Assembly (NCBI GenBank): GCA_016845345.1
Contig: JAERSV010000049.1
Coordinates: forward strand, 1 to 38,701
Source of the DNA: Methanobacteriota archaeon
Lineage (GTDB): Archaea > Thermoplasmatota > Poseidoniia > Poseidoniales > Thalassarchaeaceae
DNA: 38,701 nucleotides
Direction of reading: 5' to 3'
A program made the position numbers and the translations under genes. Shown here piece after piece: positions 11,101-19,083 of this stretch. The notes beneath the pieces were generated by a model, which made no database searches, had not been told where the DNA came from, and saw nothing but the letters and a program-made list of their open reading frames with translations. How positions within the stretch are numbered: the stretch's first letter is position 1; the number at the start of each line of letters is the position of its first letter.

Positions 11101-11299
11101 CCACGGAATTTCTCACCGTGCCTGTCATATCGGTCGTCGATTCTCGCGGTGAATTTGCTCCCATCAACCAAGCCTCATAATCGGCTCGGCCGTTGGTGTC
11201 TTCCACCGGTTCACTTTCATTCAATTCTATTGGGTTTAGGCTTGCTACGACGCTCATAAACATCAGCAGCGCTAAAACCAAACTTGTTGCTCTCTTCAT
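8111..11299 (-). CDS. Large secreted, C-terminally anchored CARDB/FN3-like surface protein
   Basis: The product has 1,062 residues. Residues 1-22 (KRATSLVLALLMFMSVVAS) form a signal peptide. Residues about 65-180 resemble a CARDB-type adhesion module, with the phrase AGEDILFDLVIKNDGDNDIS and paired cysteines. Related beta-sandwich segments recur near 430-540. Residues about 800-990 look like two FN3-type domains. The tail has a single membrane helix (about 1025-1048, AWIAIGILVLVAVIAGAFIL) and a short Gly/acidic end, GGGEGDSDEFDY. Topology is therefore outside, with a C-terminal anchor. Asp/Asn-rich loops suggest calcium binding, which is inference. I see no enzyme motif. The ATG has a good ribosome site (GGGAGG) and a TATA box upstream. 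It is transcribed alone and ends at the twin-hairpin terminator. Confidence 0.88.
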   Translation of the reverse strand: MKRATSLVLALLMFMSVVASLNPIELNESEPVEDTNGRADYEAWLMGANSPRESTTDMTGTVRNSVDAGEDILFDLVIKNDGDNDISELTVTVTVADSEGTILFIDAEDAAVCDDTISCGIQSFASGDYLANGHYVVRDSTGGNLVWTPTAPGMYTVHIEIDTADQDTNLNNNILDYDVNVVDWYDISTELAWDNGDDPMSGAGPHGFTMTAFVNGSASWDPRDVQMDVTMSGLFQPFMVDGQGNTNPVSRFDADGDGSFDDCPQGPSASSCTWSVTFGELFGAGQTNDIEVYSNLSMEPPTHQYASDLGETRSVPDFQTAYTFSGTIQGDSANANGVGTFTVQSSLSQYTIYEMISTDYGGAGHDTNIVNEMVETSVSLDDKNGNNDALLTATFASYHDAQVVNVEAGNPRQESGRLDAGMTRVFATVAHSGSDRTINYDWAVTFNVKDSNGDDIIGSPIMANECDNPDDPAGSNGHEYLGEMHPATLETTACAEIMMDPGMFSVSATIDLIDTSLTDTDSANDCNTGTNPDCKDDMNAANDMRTGHFEVLNNGPSAYLTMDEVEGDIISGTRITFSARAEHLSQPDLDEDGNPDPFGYTWSMSGSEMDPQLEACLGQPDCTVDMNLMWLGSPTMIVTVTDHWGAEASAQLSFSVWNNYSHVDSGDCWNAEYDILYAGNMQYTAQFSDADDATGQVLSGSPGWDSVCTFNIDVSAQLAPGDVNSEDLVVTVDADPSVGHSLWYEGGTGWVEMTGTTQTQVDADTISLSWGNDGSLPSRSSSLYAVFASATIGQAPQIGIDSLTATLGAAGVIDLSWAINNSQLTGANDYGVLYINDDGAALDGTRSTFDLTTTTHTIAGTHGTTYEFLVRVENGEVGTDGNALYGTPVDSGSATADGQVDPTAGADDLEAASSGESSIHFTWSAADASDVDHWMICWSPAQHTSLEVSSLMMAGNCHHTADSSMDVTMDRHSGSGVFYYSVNAMDSVGNMETADSSAGLRFTDETGPGVNVDDTIGVEGGDGEIPTQAWIAIGILVLVAVIAGAFILTRGGGEGDSDEFDY

Positions 11300-11307
11300 G
11301 TCACAGT

Positions 11308-11351
11308 CCTCCCACTAAGGGATTGTCCCACCTGTTCAATCCATATTTATA
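11308..11351 (-). promoter_or_regulatory. TATA box and Shine-Dalgarno site of the 8111-11299 gene
   Basis: On the minus strand TATAAATAT (11351-11343) is followed about 30 nt later by GGGAGG (11313-11308), which sits 8 nt before the ATG at 11299. The predicted start of transcription, about 25 nt past the TATA box, leaves a short leader of about 20 nt that still contains the ribosome site. This is one of the clearest promoter plus ribosome-site arrangements in the window. Confidence 0.65.
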
Positions 11352-11425
11352 CTATGCGCGGGAGTTTGTTAAGTAATTCACTTGTAAACGCACAATCGTA
11401 TTGATTTTGGTGCATATATTTTGTA

Positions 11426-14400
11426 TCATTCAATGTCGCGGAGAGCCTCTGCTGGGTGTATCGAAGCCGCCCTTCTTACTGGCCAAGCAGTGGCCAAAAT
11501 CGTAAGCAAATAAGCGCCAAAAATAATCAAGGTAATCTGCCCCCAAGGAAGCACGAATTCTGCCCCTTCATCCTTGAGGAATTTGACGTACAGTTGGTAG
11601 TGGAAACCAACCCCCACAGCAGCCCCATTCAAGATGCCTAACAAACTAACCCAAGTCAACTCTGTTAGATAACCTGCAATAACCATACTCCGCTGGAATC
11701 CAAGAGCCCTCAGTATCCCTGTTTGATGAGCCCGTTCAGACACATTTCGAATGGTAATTACTCCAAGGCCAGCAATCCCAACTATTAGGCCTAAAGCAAG
11801 GAATGCTTGAAGTAGGCTAAACATAGCAAAAATGAATGATTGGATTTCTTTGAATTCAACTTCTATTGCAAATACAATTGCGCCTTCTTCTACCAATTCA
11901 AATTGAAGTACTTTTGCAACTTCTTCCTGCTCTTCGAGCGTTACATCTGGTGGGAGCGAGAACCAGATTGAGGATGGTTCTGCCTCAAAACGCTCAATTG
12001 CGATTGGTTTGGCCACACTCACCCCACTTGCAAACCATCCGCTTTCCTCGTTCATTACAGCACCAATAAAGAATGTAGCGTTAATGGCAGGGTTGAATGG
12101 GTCTTGGACAATTATCGCATCACCAATATTCAGGCCCATTCCTTCGTGAATCACCCCGCCTTCACCTTGATATGATTCAACAGCCATGGTATAATCAACC
12201 ACAACAAGTGTATTGTTATCGAGTATGGCATTCCAGACCTCTTCATTCGTATCACCTAAACTCGGTTCCCAGGAGTATAATGGTAATCCGCTTAATCTTG
12301 TAAAATTTGAATCAAAACCACGAATATTTGTATACATTGATTTGTTTTCTAAATCAGTTTCACCTTTCTGATATACTTGAATAGTTGCGGTATGCATAGT
12401 TGCAATGCCATCGAAATCAGATGCATTTAATTCACCCAAATCCCATTCACTAGAATTATCACCAAGGTCTAAATCACCAAATGCAACAATTTCCCATTCA
12501 CCACGTGCATCCTCACCAATATCGCCAAGCCAGTTGCCGACAAGTGCAGAATATCCGGACAAGACTACTACAGCAAAAACCACCAAACTGAACATTCCCA
12601 TGGTCATTGCAGTCCTGAATGGTGTTGCTAATGGGTAAGCAAGTGCTGTAGGTAATACTGATGACAAACGGCTTGAGACTCGGGTTCCTGCTTTTGCTAA
12701 GGAACGAGCAATCATTGGGGCTAAACTGGTCAATAACAATACACCTGCACCCACTAAGAATAGACCCAAAATGATGAATGCTGAATCGCCTAATTCCCAA
12801 CCATCTCTAATCGGGTCAGTCCACATCCCCCAGCCGAACATAAGTAATCCTAGAATCGTCATGGTTAGGCGAGGAGTTAGAACAGTGCGTGAAATCCTTG
12901 TACCTCTAAATGACAGAGATTCGGGCAATAATTTTGAAAATATGAAGTAAAGAGGCGGTACTAAGCCGAAAAGGAATAGGAAACCAGCCGTTAACCACCA
13001 CGCATAGCGGCTACCAGTTTCAGGGTCTCCAATCATAAAGGCGAGCACTGCAGAAACCGTTGCCGAACCCAACATGAAAAGTGAGATGAGTATGGTCCAC
13101 CAGGGAAGAGAACCTTTCATTCTAGTTGGAATGTCCCTCATTGCGGCAACTACATTTAGCCGTGAGATGTAAATTGATGTCGCCATTAGTGTCATGAAAG
13201 TCACTAGGAATCCTATTGAAAAACCACTCAATAGGCTGTGCCACTCCCAAGAAAAGAGAATGCCGCGTTGGTAAGTTTGAGTGAGAACCCTGTCAAGACC
13301 TAACATCAATAATTTCGCAACACCAATTCCTGCCAATGCGCCAACTGCGCTTGAAACTAAGCCGATCATGGTTCCTTCTATCACAAACATTCCTCGTAAT
13401 TCTCCGCGATGCATGCCTAGTGCTCTGAGCATCCCCATCTCGGATTTTCGTTCATCTGCGAGCATGACAAAGAGATTCATCACCAGTAAAATACCCGCAA
13501 AAATGACAAAAGAGCCGAAAATTAAGAACAATGCGGAAAAATTTGCGCCGGAATCAGCAGTGGTTGCTCTAATCTCTGATTTTAGTGCGACTGTTTTGAC
13601 ACCAACTGATTCCGCAGTTGAAATCTCATCGGCCCAAGCGGTGATATTCACCTCTAATTTTGAGAAATTATCATTGGAAACCAATGCAAAGCCACTCACC
13701 ATCACCATACTGCGAACTGTTTCATCACGATTCAGTAGTTGTTGAGCATCCGATATATTGACAACTGCGAGGGATATATCATCAAGACCTGGCTGGCCTG
13801 GTGGAGCAGGTAATTCAGGTATCTGAAACGTATAATTGAACTGCATTGGCTCATATATTCCTCTAGCAGCAGCCATCAATCCAACAACTTGTAGCGATTG
13901 TGGGGGAGTCAATCCTAATCCATTTGCTGACCAAGATGAAAGATATAGAGAACCTGGTTCTGGATTAGGGATTCCAAGCCCTTCAGTCAACGCAATTGCC
14001 ACAAGAGGTAAGTTAGAGATGCCATCAACTGAAATCTGATATGGCAACCTACCAGTAACATTTGACCCTTCTGATATTAGGACACCATAAGGAGATGTGA
14101 TGATGGTTCTCTCACCATCACTCCATGCAGTTCGGTTGTCAGCTCCTTCAGCGGGCTGAGTATCTGCAAGTGAAAAACCCGTACCATTCCAACGGAAAAG
14201 GCCAGCCTCTTCAACCATCACAGCAGAGGAAGAAACGGATAGAATTTCACCATTAGGTAAGCCGAGGTCATGAGCAGAAACAATAGAGCCATCAAGACGA
14301 GCAGAAGTTGATTGTAAATCCTGCCCGTAAAGGTCCCAAGAAAGTCCTCCAGAAGTAGTAATTGAACGGCTTGCAGGAGGGTCAAGATTCCAATTGCAAG

Positions 14401-16186
14401 AATTAAATTCTGAATTGATTTCTTGGATAGGTATTTCACAGGTTGAACTAGTGAAAGCACCCTCTAATCTTAGGTATAGGGAATCACCCTCTAAGGCAAG
14501 CCCGCCATCCTCTAAATTCTGACTAAAATTAGAAAGGTCAATTGATGCGTAATCCCAGACTATTGCCCCATCACTATAAGCATCTCCGAACAGAAGATCT
14601 GCACCACCTTCACTGATGCGAAGCGCAACCCCGAGGTCTGCCTCAGTAACTACTAAACTGACCAACTCTCCGTCTCCTTCTGGCATTGTGATATCTCGTG
14701 AATCTTCATCCTCACTAAGAGCGGAAAGTCGGACACCTTCAGAGTGCAAAGAGAGGGCAACACCATCTCGAACAGAATTCACTGAATGTATCGCCTTTGA
14801 ATCACCACCACGGGGAACCCACTGAAACCACTGACTAGTATTTTTCATCTGAACTGAAAGGCCTGATGGAGTCGCATACCAATCGGCAACACCATCTGAA
14901 TCTATTGCAGAAACCTCAGCAGAAATCAGCCCGGTTAAATTTACACCACCACTTGAGATTTGAAGTAAGGGAGCCATTAACAATTCTGCAACAGATGCAT
15001 TCGGTGAGGCAGCAGATATGTTTTCTCTCAAACTTTCGACTTCATCCCCGTAGAGTAAACCCTCACCGCTTATTCGTTGCACTGCTATGGAGAAATCCTC
15101 TGGCACTGTAGCAATCTCTAAGCCCGAGTCACCTGCAATAATAACCTCATCAAGAGTTGAATTAATGAATGGCAATGCCCGTTCCTCTGCGGCTTGGGCG
15201 TCTAGAACACCACCTGTCGCTGAAATAGCAATTCGGTTTATTTCTCCTTGGCGCCCTAGAATTTCTTGAGCCTGGGATAGACTTGTGTAGATTGTTGAGT
15301 CGCCGCCAAACACGTAGCCAGATACTTTTGTGGGTACAATTTCCTGCACTGTCAAATTAGTCATTTCCCGTTGTGTCTGGCCGCTTTCTGAAATTGCTGA
15401 CCAACTTACCTCAACAGTATCACCAATTTCTAATTCCAGTTTTTCGGCGGCTCTCTCACTGATGTACGCTTCTCCATCATTTATTTCTGAGTAAAGAGGC
15501 CCTCCCTGTCCGCCAAAAGGTTTCCATGTGCCTTGAGTTTGGTAATCCTCATCCATTGCTAACCAGTGGCCATTATTAGCCTCAACTGTTTGATGTAATT
15601 CAGATTTCAAACCAATTTGCATACTTATTCCGATAGAAACTGCGTCGATATCGGAATTGTTGTACAATGTATCAACGAATCCTTCCATCCTCGTTTGATT
15701 CATCCAAACAGGATTTCTCAGCAAGTCTGTACCGCTGATGATGATATCTACCTCATCTAATGCCTCAGCAAATTCTGCTTGTAGGGTGGCATCAAGACTA
15801 TCCCCGACAACTAAACTACTGGTGATAATTGCCGACCCGATTAACAGTCCGACAATCACTAGTGCGGTGTTTCGCTTACGGCGGCGTAGATTGCTGAGAG
15901 CCATTTGAGCCAACATCCGCCTCCTTCCTGAAAAAGCAAAGTCGAGTAATTGTAGAGCAACAAGTGCTGTCACTAATCCCAAACTGATTGCTGTAGCATA
16001 CCAACCAAATCCAACACCATCATATGATGTTGATTTGACAATCCCGACTATCATAGTTGTACAAAAAACTGTGATTCCCACGAATAATACACTGAAGAGC
16101 ACACGGCGACCAAACCTTTTGACCGCGCTATCCCCACCTCCGGAGGGAGGTGATTCTTCTGAGTTTGACAGATTAATCAACCCCAC
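11426..16186 (-). CDS. Very large FtsX/MacB-type ABC transporter permease with propeller-like insertion
   Basis: The product has 1,586 residues and a GTG start directly after the ATPase stop codon, with no bases between. Membrane helices are seen near 25-50, 61-82 and 108-127. A large outer region (about 130-870) follows, then the first FtsX core (helix near 883-905 and the cytosolic phrase MLRALGMHRGEL). After several more helices and a second outer region (about 1230-1430) comes the second FtsX core (about 1455 to the end, with ILRALGFQRS and a final PVRRAASIHPAEALRDIE). Duplicated FtsX cores in one chain are known in this superfamily, where one chain can replace the dimer. Residues about 425-720 do not look like a MacB periplasmic domain; they resemble short propeller blades. 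Likely role: lipoprotein or peptide export, or mechanotransmission across the membrane. The substrate is unknown. Confidence 0.9.
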   Translation of the reverse strand: MGLINLSNSEESPPSGGGDSAVKRFGRRVLFSVLFVGITVFCTTMIVGIVKSTSYDGVGFGWYATAISLGLVTALVALQLLDFAFSGRRRMLAQMALSNLRRRKRNTALVIVGLLIGSAIITSSLVVGDSLDATLQAEFAEALDEVDIIISGTDLLRNPVWMNQTRMEGFVDTLYNNSDIDAVSIGISMQIGLKSELHQTVEANNGHWLAMDEDYQTQGTWKPFGGQGGPLYSEINDGEAYISERAAEKLELEIGDTVEVSWSAISESGQTQREMTNLTVQEIVPTKVSGYVFGGDSTIYTSLSQAQEILGRQGEINRIAISATGGVLDAQAAEERALPFINSTLDEVIIAGDSGLEIATVPEDFSIAVQRISGEGLLYGDEVESLRENISAASPNASVAELLMAPLLQISSGGVNLTGLISAEVSAIDSDGVADWYATPSGLSVQMKNTSQWFQWVPRGGDSKAIHSVNSVRDGVALSLHSEGVRLSALSEDEDSRDITMPEGDGELVSLVVTEADLGVALRISEGGADLLFGDAYSDGAIVWDYASIDLSNFSQNLEDGGLALEGDSLYLRLEGAFTSSTCEIPIQEINSEFNSCNWNLDPPASRSITTSGGLSWDLYGQDLQSTSARLDGSIVSAHDLGLPNGEILSVSSSAVMVEEAGLFRWNGTGFSLADTQPAEGADNRTAWSDGERTIITSPYGVLISEGSNVTGRLPYQISVDGISNLPLVAIALTEGLGIPNPEPGSLYLSSWSANGLGLTPPQSLQVVGLMAAARGIYEPMQFNYTFQIPELPAPPGQPGLDDISLAVVNISDAQQLLNRDETVRSMVMVSGFALVSNDNFSKLEVNITAWADEISTAESVGVKTVALKSEIRATTADSGANFSALFLIFGSFVIFAGILLVMNLFVMLADERKSEMGMLRALGMHRGELRGMFVIEGTMIGLVSSAVGALAGIGVAKLLMLGLDRVLTQTYQRGILFSWEWHSLLSGFSIGFLVTFMTLMATSIYISRLNVVAAMRDIPTRMKGSLPWWTILISLFMLGSATVSAVLAFMIGDPETGSRYAWWLTAGFLFLFGLVPPLYFIFSKLLPESLSFRGTRISRTVLTPRLTMTILGLLMFGWGMWTDPIRDGWELGDSAFIILGLFLVGAGVLLLTSLAPMIARSLAKAGTRVSSRLSSVLPTALAYPLATPFRTAMTMGMFSLVVFAVVVLSGYSALVGNWLGDIGEDARGEWEIVAFGDLDLGDNSSEWDLGELNASDFDGIATMHTATIQVYQKGETDLENKSMYTNIRGFDSNFTRLSGLPLYSWEPSLGDTNEEVWNAILDNNTLVVVDYTMAVESYQGEGGVIHEGMGLNIGDAIIVQDPFNPAINATFFIGAVMNEESGWFASGVSVAKPIAIERFEAEPSSIWFSLPPDVTLEEQEEVAKVLQFELVEEGAIVFAIEVEFKEIQSFIFAMFSLLQAFLALGLIVGIAGLGVITIRNVSERAHQTGILRALGFQRSMVIAGYLTELTWVSLLGILNGAAVGVGFHYQLYVKFLKDEGAEFVLPWGQITLIIFGAYLLTILATAWPVRRAASIHPAEALRDIE

Positions 16187-16900
16187 TCATTCTTCCTCAA
16201 AGTCACCAGTTCTCTCAATTTTTTCATCACTTGTAATCAAGCCATCTTGGATTGTTACTAGCCTCGTACATTGACGTGCTATTTCCTCTTCGTGTGTGAC
16301 TATCACAAATGTAATTCCCTTTTTCCTATTCAGATTGACGAGTAATTCCATCACGGAATCAGAAGTTGTTGTGTCTAGGTTCCCAGTAGGCTCATCTGCG
16401 AGTATTAACGCTGGTTGATGAGCGAAGGCGCGAGCAATTGTTACTCGCTGTTGTTGGCCGCCTGATAATTCGGCAGGGAGGTGCCCAGACCATTCTTTTA
16501 ATTCAACTGCGTCAAGCGCATCTAGTGCGATTTCTCTAGCCTCTTTACTTGATTTCCCTTTCAAAATAAGTGGTAATTCAACATTTTCAACCGCAGAAAG
16601 AACTGGAATCAGATTGAATGATTGAAACACAAAGCCAAGGCGGTTTTTCCGCATATCAGTTCTATCTCTATCCGACATCTCAGAGAGAGGTTGATCATCT
16701 ACTAAAACTTCACCAGCAGTGAACTCATCAAGGCTTGAAACGCAGTTTAGAAAGGTGGTTTTACCACAACCAGATGGACCCATTATTGCAACCATCTCTC
16801 CTTCTGAAATCTCCAAGTCAACTCCCTTGAGAGCCTTCACTTTCACTGAACCCGTGTCGTAGACCTTCCAGAGTTCCTTCGCCTCTAATACACAACTCAT
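16187..16900 (-). CDS. ABC transporter ATPase, LolD/MacB family
   Basis: The product has 237 residues, the usual length for LolD/MacB-type ATPases. The nucleotide-binding motifs are complete: Walker A GPSGCGKT at 41-48, Q-loop Q93, signature LSGGQ at 145-149 with QQR following, Walker B ending D169-E170 (ILADEPTGNLD, the family hallmark), and switch His203. It is cytosolic and energises the permease encoded immediately downstream (11426-16186); the two stop/start codons abut, indicating one operon and translational coupling. The ATG at 16900 lies about 26 nt from the centre of a TATA-like element, so the mRNA is probably leaderless. Substrate is unknown. Confidence 0.95.
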   Translation of the reverse strand: MSCVLEAKELWKVYDTGSVKVKALKGVDLEISEGEMVAIMGPSGCGKTTFLNCVSSLDEFTAGEVLVDDQPLSEMSDRDRTDMRKNRLGFVFQSFNLIPVLSAVENVELPLILKGKSSKEAREIALDALDAVELKEWSGHLPAELSGGQQQRVTIARAFAHQPALILADEPTGNLDTTTSDSVMELLVNLNRKKGITFVIVTHEEEIARQCTRLVTIQDGLITSDEKIERTGDFEEE

Positions 16901-16912
16901 AAGCCGGCCAAA

Positions 16913-16931
16913 AAGAGGTACCTCTTATACT
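16913..16931. promoter_or_regulatory. Shared bidirectional TATA element with adjoining 14-bp palindrome
   Basis: One short element reads TTATAC on the plus strand and GTATAA on the minus strand (16926-16931 and neighbours). Its centre is about 26 nt from the minus ATG at 16900 and about 27 nt from the plus ATG at 16954, the spacing of leaderless archaeal genes in both directions. A perfect 14-bp palindrome, AAGAGGTACCTCTT (16913-16926), abuts it on the ABC-gene side and could bind a dimeric regulator. The geometry is seen in the sequence; function is inference. Confidence 0.55.
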
Positions 16932-16953
16932 CATGTTTGCCTGCAGTCATTTG

Positions 16954-17214
16954 ATGAGCACGGCGGGAAATGGTAGGGCAGTCAAGTTCACCGTACGATT
17001 ATTCGGGCCTCTCGCGGACAAGTTAGGCACCAAAACACTTGAGTTTCCACTCCAAGTTGGCAGCACTATACAGGACCTTGCAGAGCGCTTGCAGATTGCA
17101 GAAATGCTTGATAACGGAATGAAAGTTGCGCTTAATGGAGAATTCTGTTCTCCTGATGTTGAAATCCCGGACGCGAGTGAAATCGCATTTCTACCGCCAG
17201 TATCTGGCGGTTAA
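16954..17214 (+). CDS. MoaD/SAMP-like ubiquitin-fold protein with C-terminal Gly-Gly
   Basis: The product has 86 residues from ATG 16954. An in-frame ATG at 16933 would add seven residues, but 16954 is preferred because it sits about 27 nt after the TATA element. The chain is a beta-grasp protein: VKFTVRLFGPLADKLG, then a helix (TIQDLAERLQIAEML), then VALNGEF, ending in FLPPVSGG. The exposed C-terminal diglycine is the site of adenylation by an E1/MoeB-like enzyme in this family. It then acts as sulfur carrier (molybdopterin or tRNA thiolation) or as archaeal protein modifier (SAMP). Which of these applies cannot be decided here, since no MoaE or E1 gene is nearby. It is transcribed divergently from the ABC operon. 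Confidence 0.85.
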   Translation: MSTAGNGRAVKFTVRLFGPLADKLGTKTLEFPLQVGSTIQDLAERLQIAEMLDNGMKVALNGEFCSPDVEIPDASEIAFLPPVSGG

Positions 17215-17316
17215 GATGGCTGAATGACATACTCGCGTATTTTCCCCCAAATGTAGCGGTTTGCGCCGAATCATTCAATGGATAAAACCGACGCGAGGGG
17301 GTTAGAGGTAGTTACC

Positions 17317-17589
17317 ATGATGCCGTCAAGTTCAGAGATGCTGTTCATTCTCGCCCTTTTTGTTTTGTTTTTTGGAATTGAAAGATTGCCTAAGTTAGCC
17401 CGTTCCCTTGGCATGGCAAAAGGTGAATTTCAGAAAGGAATTAGCGATTCTCAAAGCGCTACTGAAGCAGACTTAGACCGCGGCGGTAAAACTGAAACTG
17501 CAGAACTCACTGAAAAGGCAGAGTCTGCTGGAGTCGAAATTGAAGGTAAAACTGCTGATGAAGTCAAGGATGACCTCTCAGAAGAATGA
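17317..17589 (+). CDS. tatA: TatA/E-type twin-arginine translocase subunit
   Basis: The product has 90 residues from ATG 17317, chosen because GAGGTA (17305-17310) sits 6 nt before it and TatA helices begin near the N-terminus; an upstream in-frame ATG at 17278 would add 13 residues. The single membrane helix (about 8-21, MLFILALFVLFFGI) ends in the conserved Phe-Gly at 19-20. An amphipathic helix follows (ERLPKLARSLGMAKGEFQKG) and then an acidic Glu/Asp/Lys-rich tail. This is the TatA/TatB layout; TatA oligomers form the passage for folded proteins after TatC recognises the signal. No tatC is in the window. Its stop codon abuts the stop of nob1 on the other strand. Confidence 0.85.
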   Translation: MMPSSSEMLFILALFVLFFGIERLPKLARSLGMAKGEFQKGISDSQSATEADLDRGGKTETAELTEKAESAGVEIEGKTADEVKDDLSEE

Positions 17590-18069
17590 TTACTTCTTCC
17601 GAATATTGTAAGGCGAACCACAATCGCCACAATTACCATACTCACCACGCTTTTTGGATACGTTCTGCTCATTACTTATGGCACCACAACCTGAGCAGAC
17701 TAACTGCCACTGCCAACGTTCAGATATTCCATCAGTCAAGACAGGTTGATGCTTGATTCCAGCAACTAAGCAACAATTTTGTAGACGGTAATCGTCTGTC
17801 ACAAGTGTGGCTTCTAACTCTAAAGCGAGTGCTAATATCTCTAAATCAACCGGTGATAATCCGCCTAAATCCCCACTCTTCGCCGCCACCTTTGAAGCCC
17901 TTTCAAGTGAGTTAGCAGATGGTGTAGACCATTGTAAATCAGCGCCATCCAATAACATCTCCCTGTCAGAAGATAGGTTTGCAAGTTCCTCTCTCTGGCT
18001 AAACACTACACACCCTGATAATTGGGGTAATGGCCAATGAAGTAAAGCCGCAGTGTCCAAAACACGCAT
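17590..18069 (-). CDS. nob1: Nob1-like ribosome maturation endonuclease (PIN plus zinc ribbon)
   Basis: The product has 159 residues, the usual size for archaeal Nob1. The PIN-domain acidic residues are visible: D5 (RVLDTAAL), D75 (SPVDLEILALA) and D92-D93 (LVTDDYRLQN). The C-terminal zinc ribbon has two CxxC pairs, C125/C128 and C147/C150. Nob1 cleaves the 3' end of precursor 16S rRNA at the D site during small-subunit maturation, in the cytoplasm. The combination of PIN and zinc ribbon at this length is specific to the archaeal/eukaryotic Nob1 family and is strong evidence that the host is an archaeon. It converges with tatA with no intergenic base. Confidence 0.92.
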   Translation of the reverse strand: MRVLDTAALLHWPLPQLSGCVVFSQREELANLSSDREMLLDGADLQWSTPSANSLERASKVAAKSGDLGGLSPVDLEILALALELEATLVTDDYRLQNCCLVAGIKHQPVLTDGISERWQWQLVCSGCGAISNEQNVSKKRGEYGNCGDCGSPYNIRKK

Positions 18070-18155
18070 GGCTACTGGTTAGACCACCACTCAATGAGCG
18101 TGCCGGTCTCACCTCAAAGGCGAAGATTGATGCATGGAGTGGCTAGCGAAGAAAC

Positions 18156-18755
18156 GTGAGTGGTTTTTCAGCACTAGCGGAGCAGGTGACTCTTTGGTTT
18201 GCTTCAATCGGTCTAGCGGGCCTTGGATTGATGGCTTTCACTGAGGCATTTATCCAACCAATTCCACCTGATGCACTTGTCATTCCAATGGCAGCTAGCA
18301 CATCCGATCCAATACGCTTGGTATCAATTTTCTTAGTAGTTACAATCGCTAGCGTCCTTGGCTCTTTAGTAGCATGGTGGATGGGAGATAAATGGGGTCA
18401 TCCCTTGCTTGAACGCTTTGCGTCTGAGAGTGCTGTTCGAAAGTTCAATACCCTAGTCAAAAGATACGGGGGTTTTGGAATATTTATTGCCGCTTTTACA
18501 CCTATACCGTACAAAGTTCTTGGTTGGTGCGCTGGCATCGGTAAAATGGAGAAAAGTACATTCATTCTTGCCGGGTTAGTTGGGCGCTCAATGCGCTTCG
18601 GTTTGGAGGTCTTGGTGATAGGGTTTTATGGAGAGCAGTTCATCGATTTCCTCACAGGTTGGCAGTTCATTTTTGCCTCGCTTTTGGGTGCACTTCTTCT
18701 CTATCCTGCATGGCTTTGGTGGGATGGCCTCTCAGAGGGCGATGAAGATGAGTGA
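18156..18755 (+). CDS. DedA/VTT-family membrane protein (YqaA-like)
   Basis: The product has 199 residues with a GTG start at 18156; a stop codon a few codons upstream in frame and no nearby ATG fix this choice. There are about five hydrophobic segments. Family signatures include EAFIQPIPPDALVIPMA near 29-45 and AAFTPIPYKVLGWCAG near 110-125, which correspond to the re-entrant loops of DedA/VTT proteins. The C-terminus is acidic (SEGDEDE). DedA proteins are linked to phospholipid flipping and membrane homeostasis; the YqaA-like branch is not well characterised. It lies just upstream of tRNA-Glu and shares no operon with its neighbours. Confidence 0.88.
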   Translation: MSGFSALAEQVTLWFASIGLAGLGLMAFTEAFIQPIPPDALVIPMAASTSDPIRLVSIFLVVTIASVLGSLVAWWMGDKWGHPLLERFASESAVRKFNTLVKRYGGFGIFIAAFTPIPYKVLGWCAGIGKMEKSTFILAGLVGRSMRFGLEVLVIGFYGEQFIDFLTGWQFIFASLLGALLLYPAWLWWDGLSEGDEDE

Positions 18756-18799
18756 ACAACCGATTCGGTTTTACACCTAACCCTCGCCCCGAGGCTGTG

Positions 18800-18874
18800 G
18801 CTCGCGTGGTGTAGTCCGGCCCATCATTGCAGGTTTTCATCCTGTCTACCCGGGTTCGAATCCCGGCGCGAGCA
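18800..18874 (+). tRNA. tRNA-Glu (anticodon UUC)
   Basis: The 75-nt cloverleaf folds fully: acceptor GCTCGCG with CGCGAGC, D-arm typical of archaeal Glu/Asp tRNAs (GTGTAGTCCGGCCCATCAT), anticodon stem GCAGG with CCTGT, loop TTTTCAT giving anticodon TTC, 4-nt variable loop, T-arm CCGGG with CCCGG around TTCGAAT, discriminator A at 18874. CCA is not fully encoded (CCT follows). The 3' end, from 18862, is also the beginning of a tandem repeat that extends downstream. Confidence 0.95.
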
Positions 18875-19083
18875 CCTTGGAATCTGATTGATTGCGGCGG
18901 TGCTCGCGCCTCGCATCAAACTTCCTTCGCTCTAATTTTGCATTGATTTCGTCACTCAGTCCAGTTTGATTGCCCGGCGCGAGCACCTTGGAATCTGATT
19001 GATTGCGGCGGTGCTCGCGCCTCGCCACAACCTTCCCTCACTCAAGATTCACATTGATTTCATCGTTCAGTCCAGGTTGTTGG
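18862..19083 (+). repeat. Two 111-bp tandem repeats starting inside the tRNA-Glu 3' end
   Basis: The units are 18862-18972 and 18973-19083. Their first 53 bp (18862-18914 and 18973-19025) are identical; the remaining 58 bp are similar but diverged. Each unit begins with the last 13 nt of tRNA-Glu (CCCGGCGCGAGCA). Each contains a perfect 12-bp inverted repeat: GGCGCGAGCACC at 18865-18876 with GGTGCTCGCGCC at 18899-18910, loop 22 nt, and the same pair 111 bp later. The first left arm includes the tRNA acceptor strand, so the downstream arm could compete with tRNA folding in a read-through transcript. Confidence 0.9.

Noticed and set aside
13281..13745. Plus-strand 154-codon frame
   Set aside because: It is antisense to the first FtsX core of the permease, whose motifs are clear; composition is that of a shadow frame.
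18846..19028. Minus-strand 60-codon frame with an internally repeated phrase
   Set aside because: Its repetition comes from the 111-bp DNA repeat and it overlaps tRNA-Glu; there is no ribosome site or promoter.
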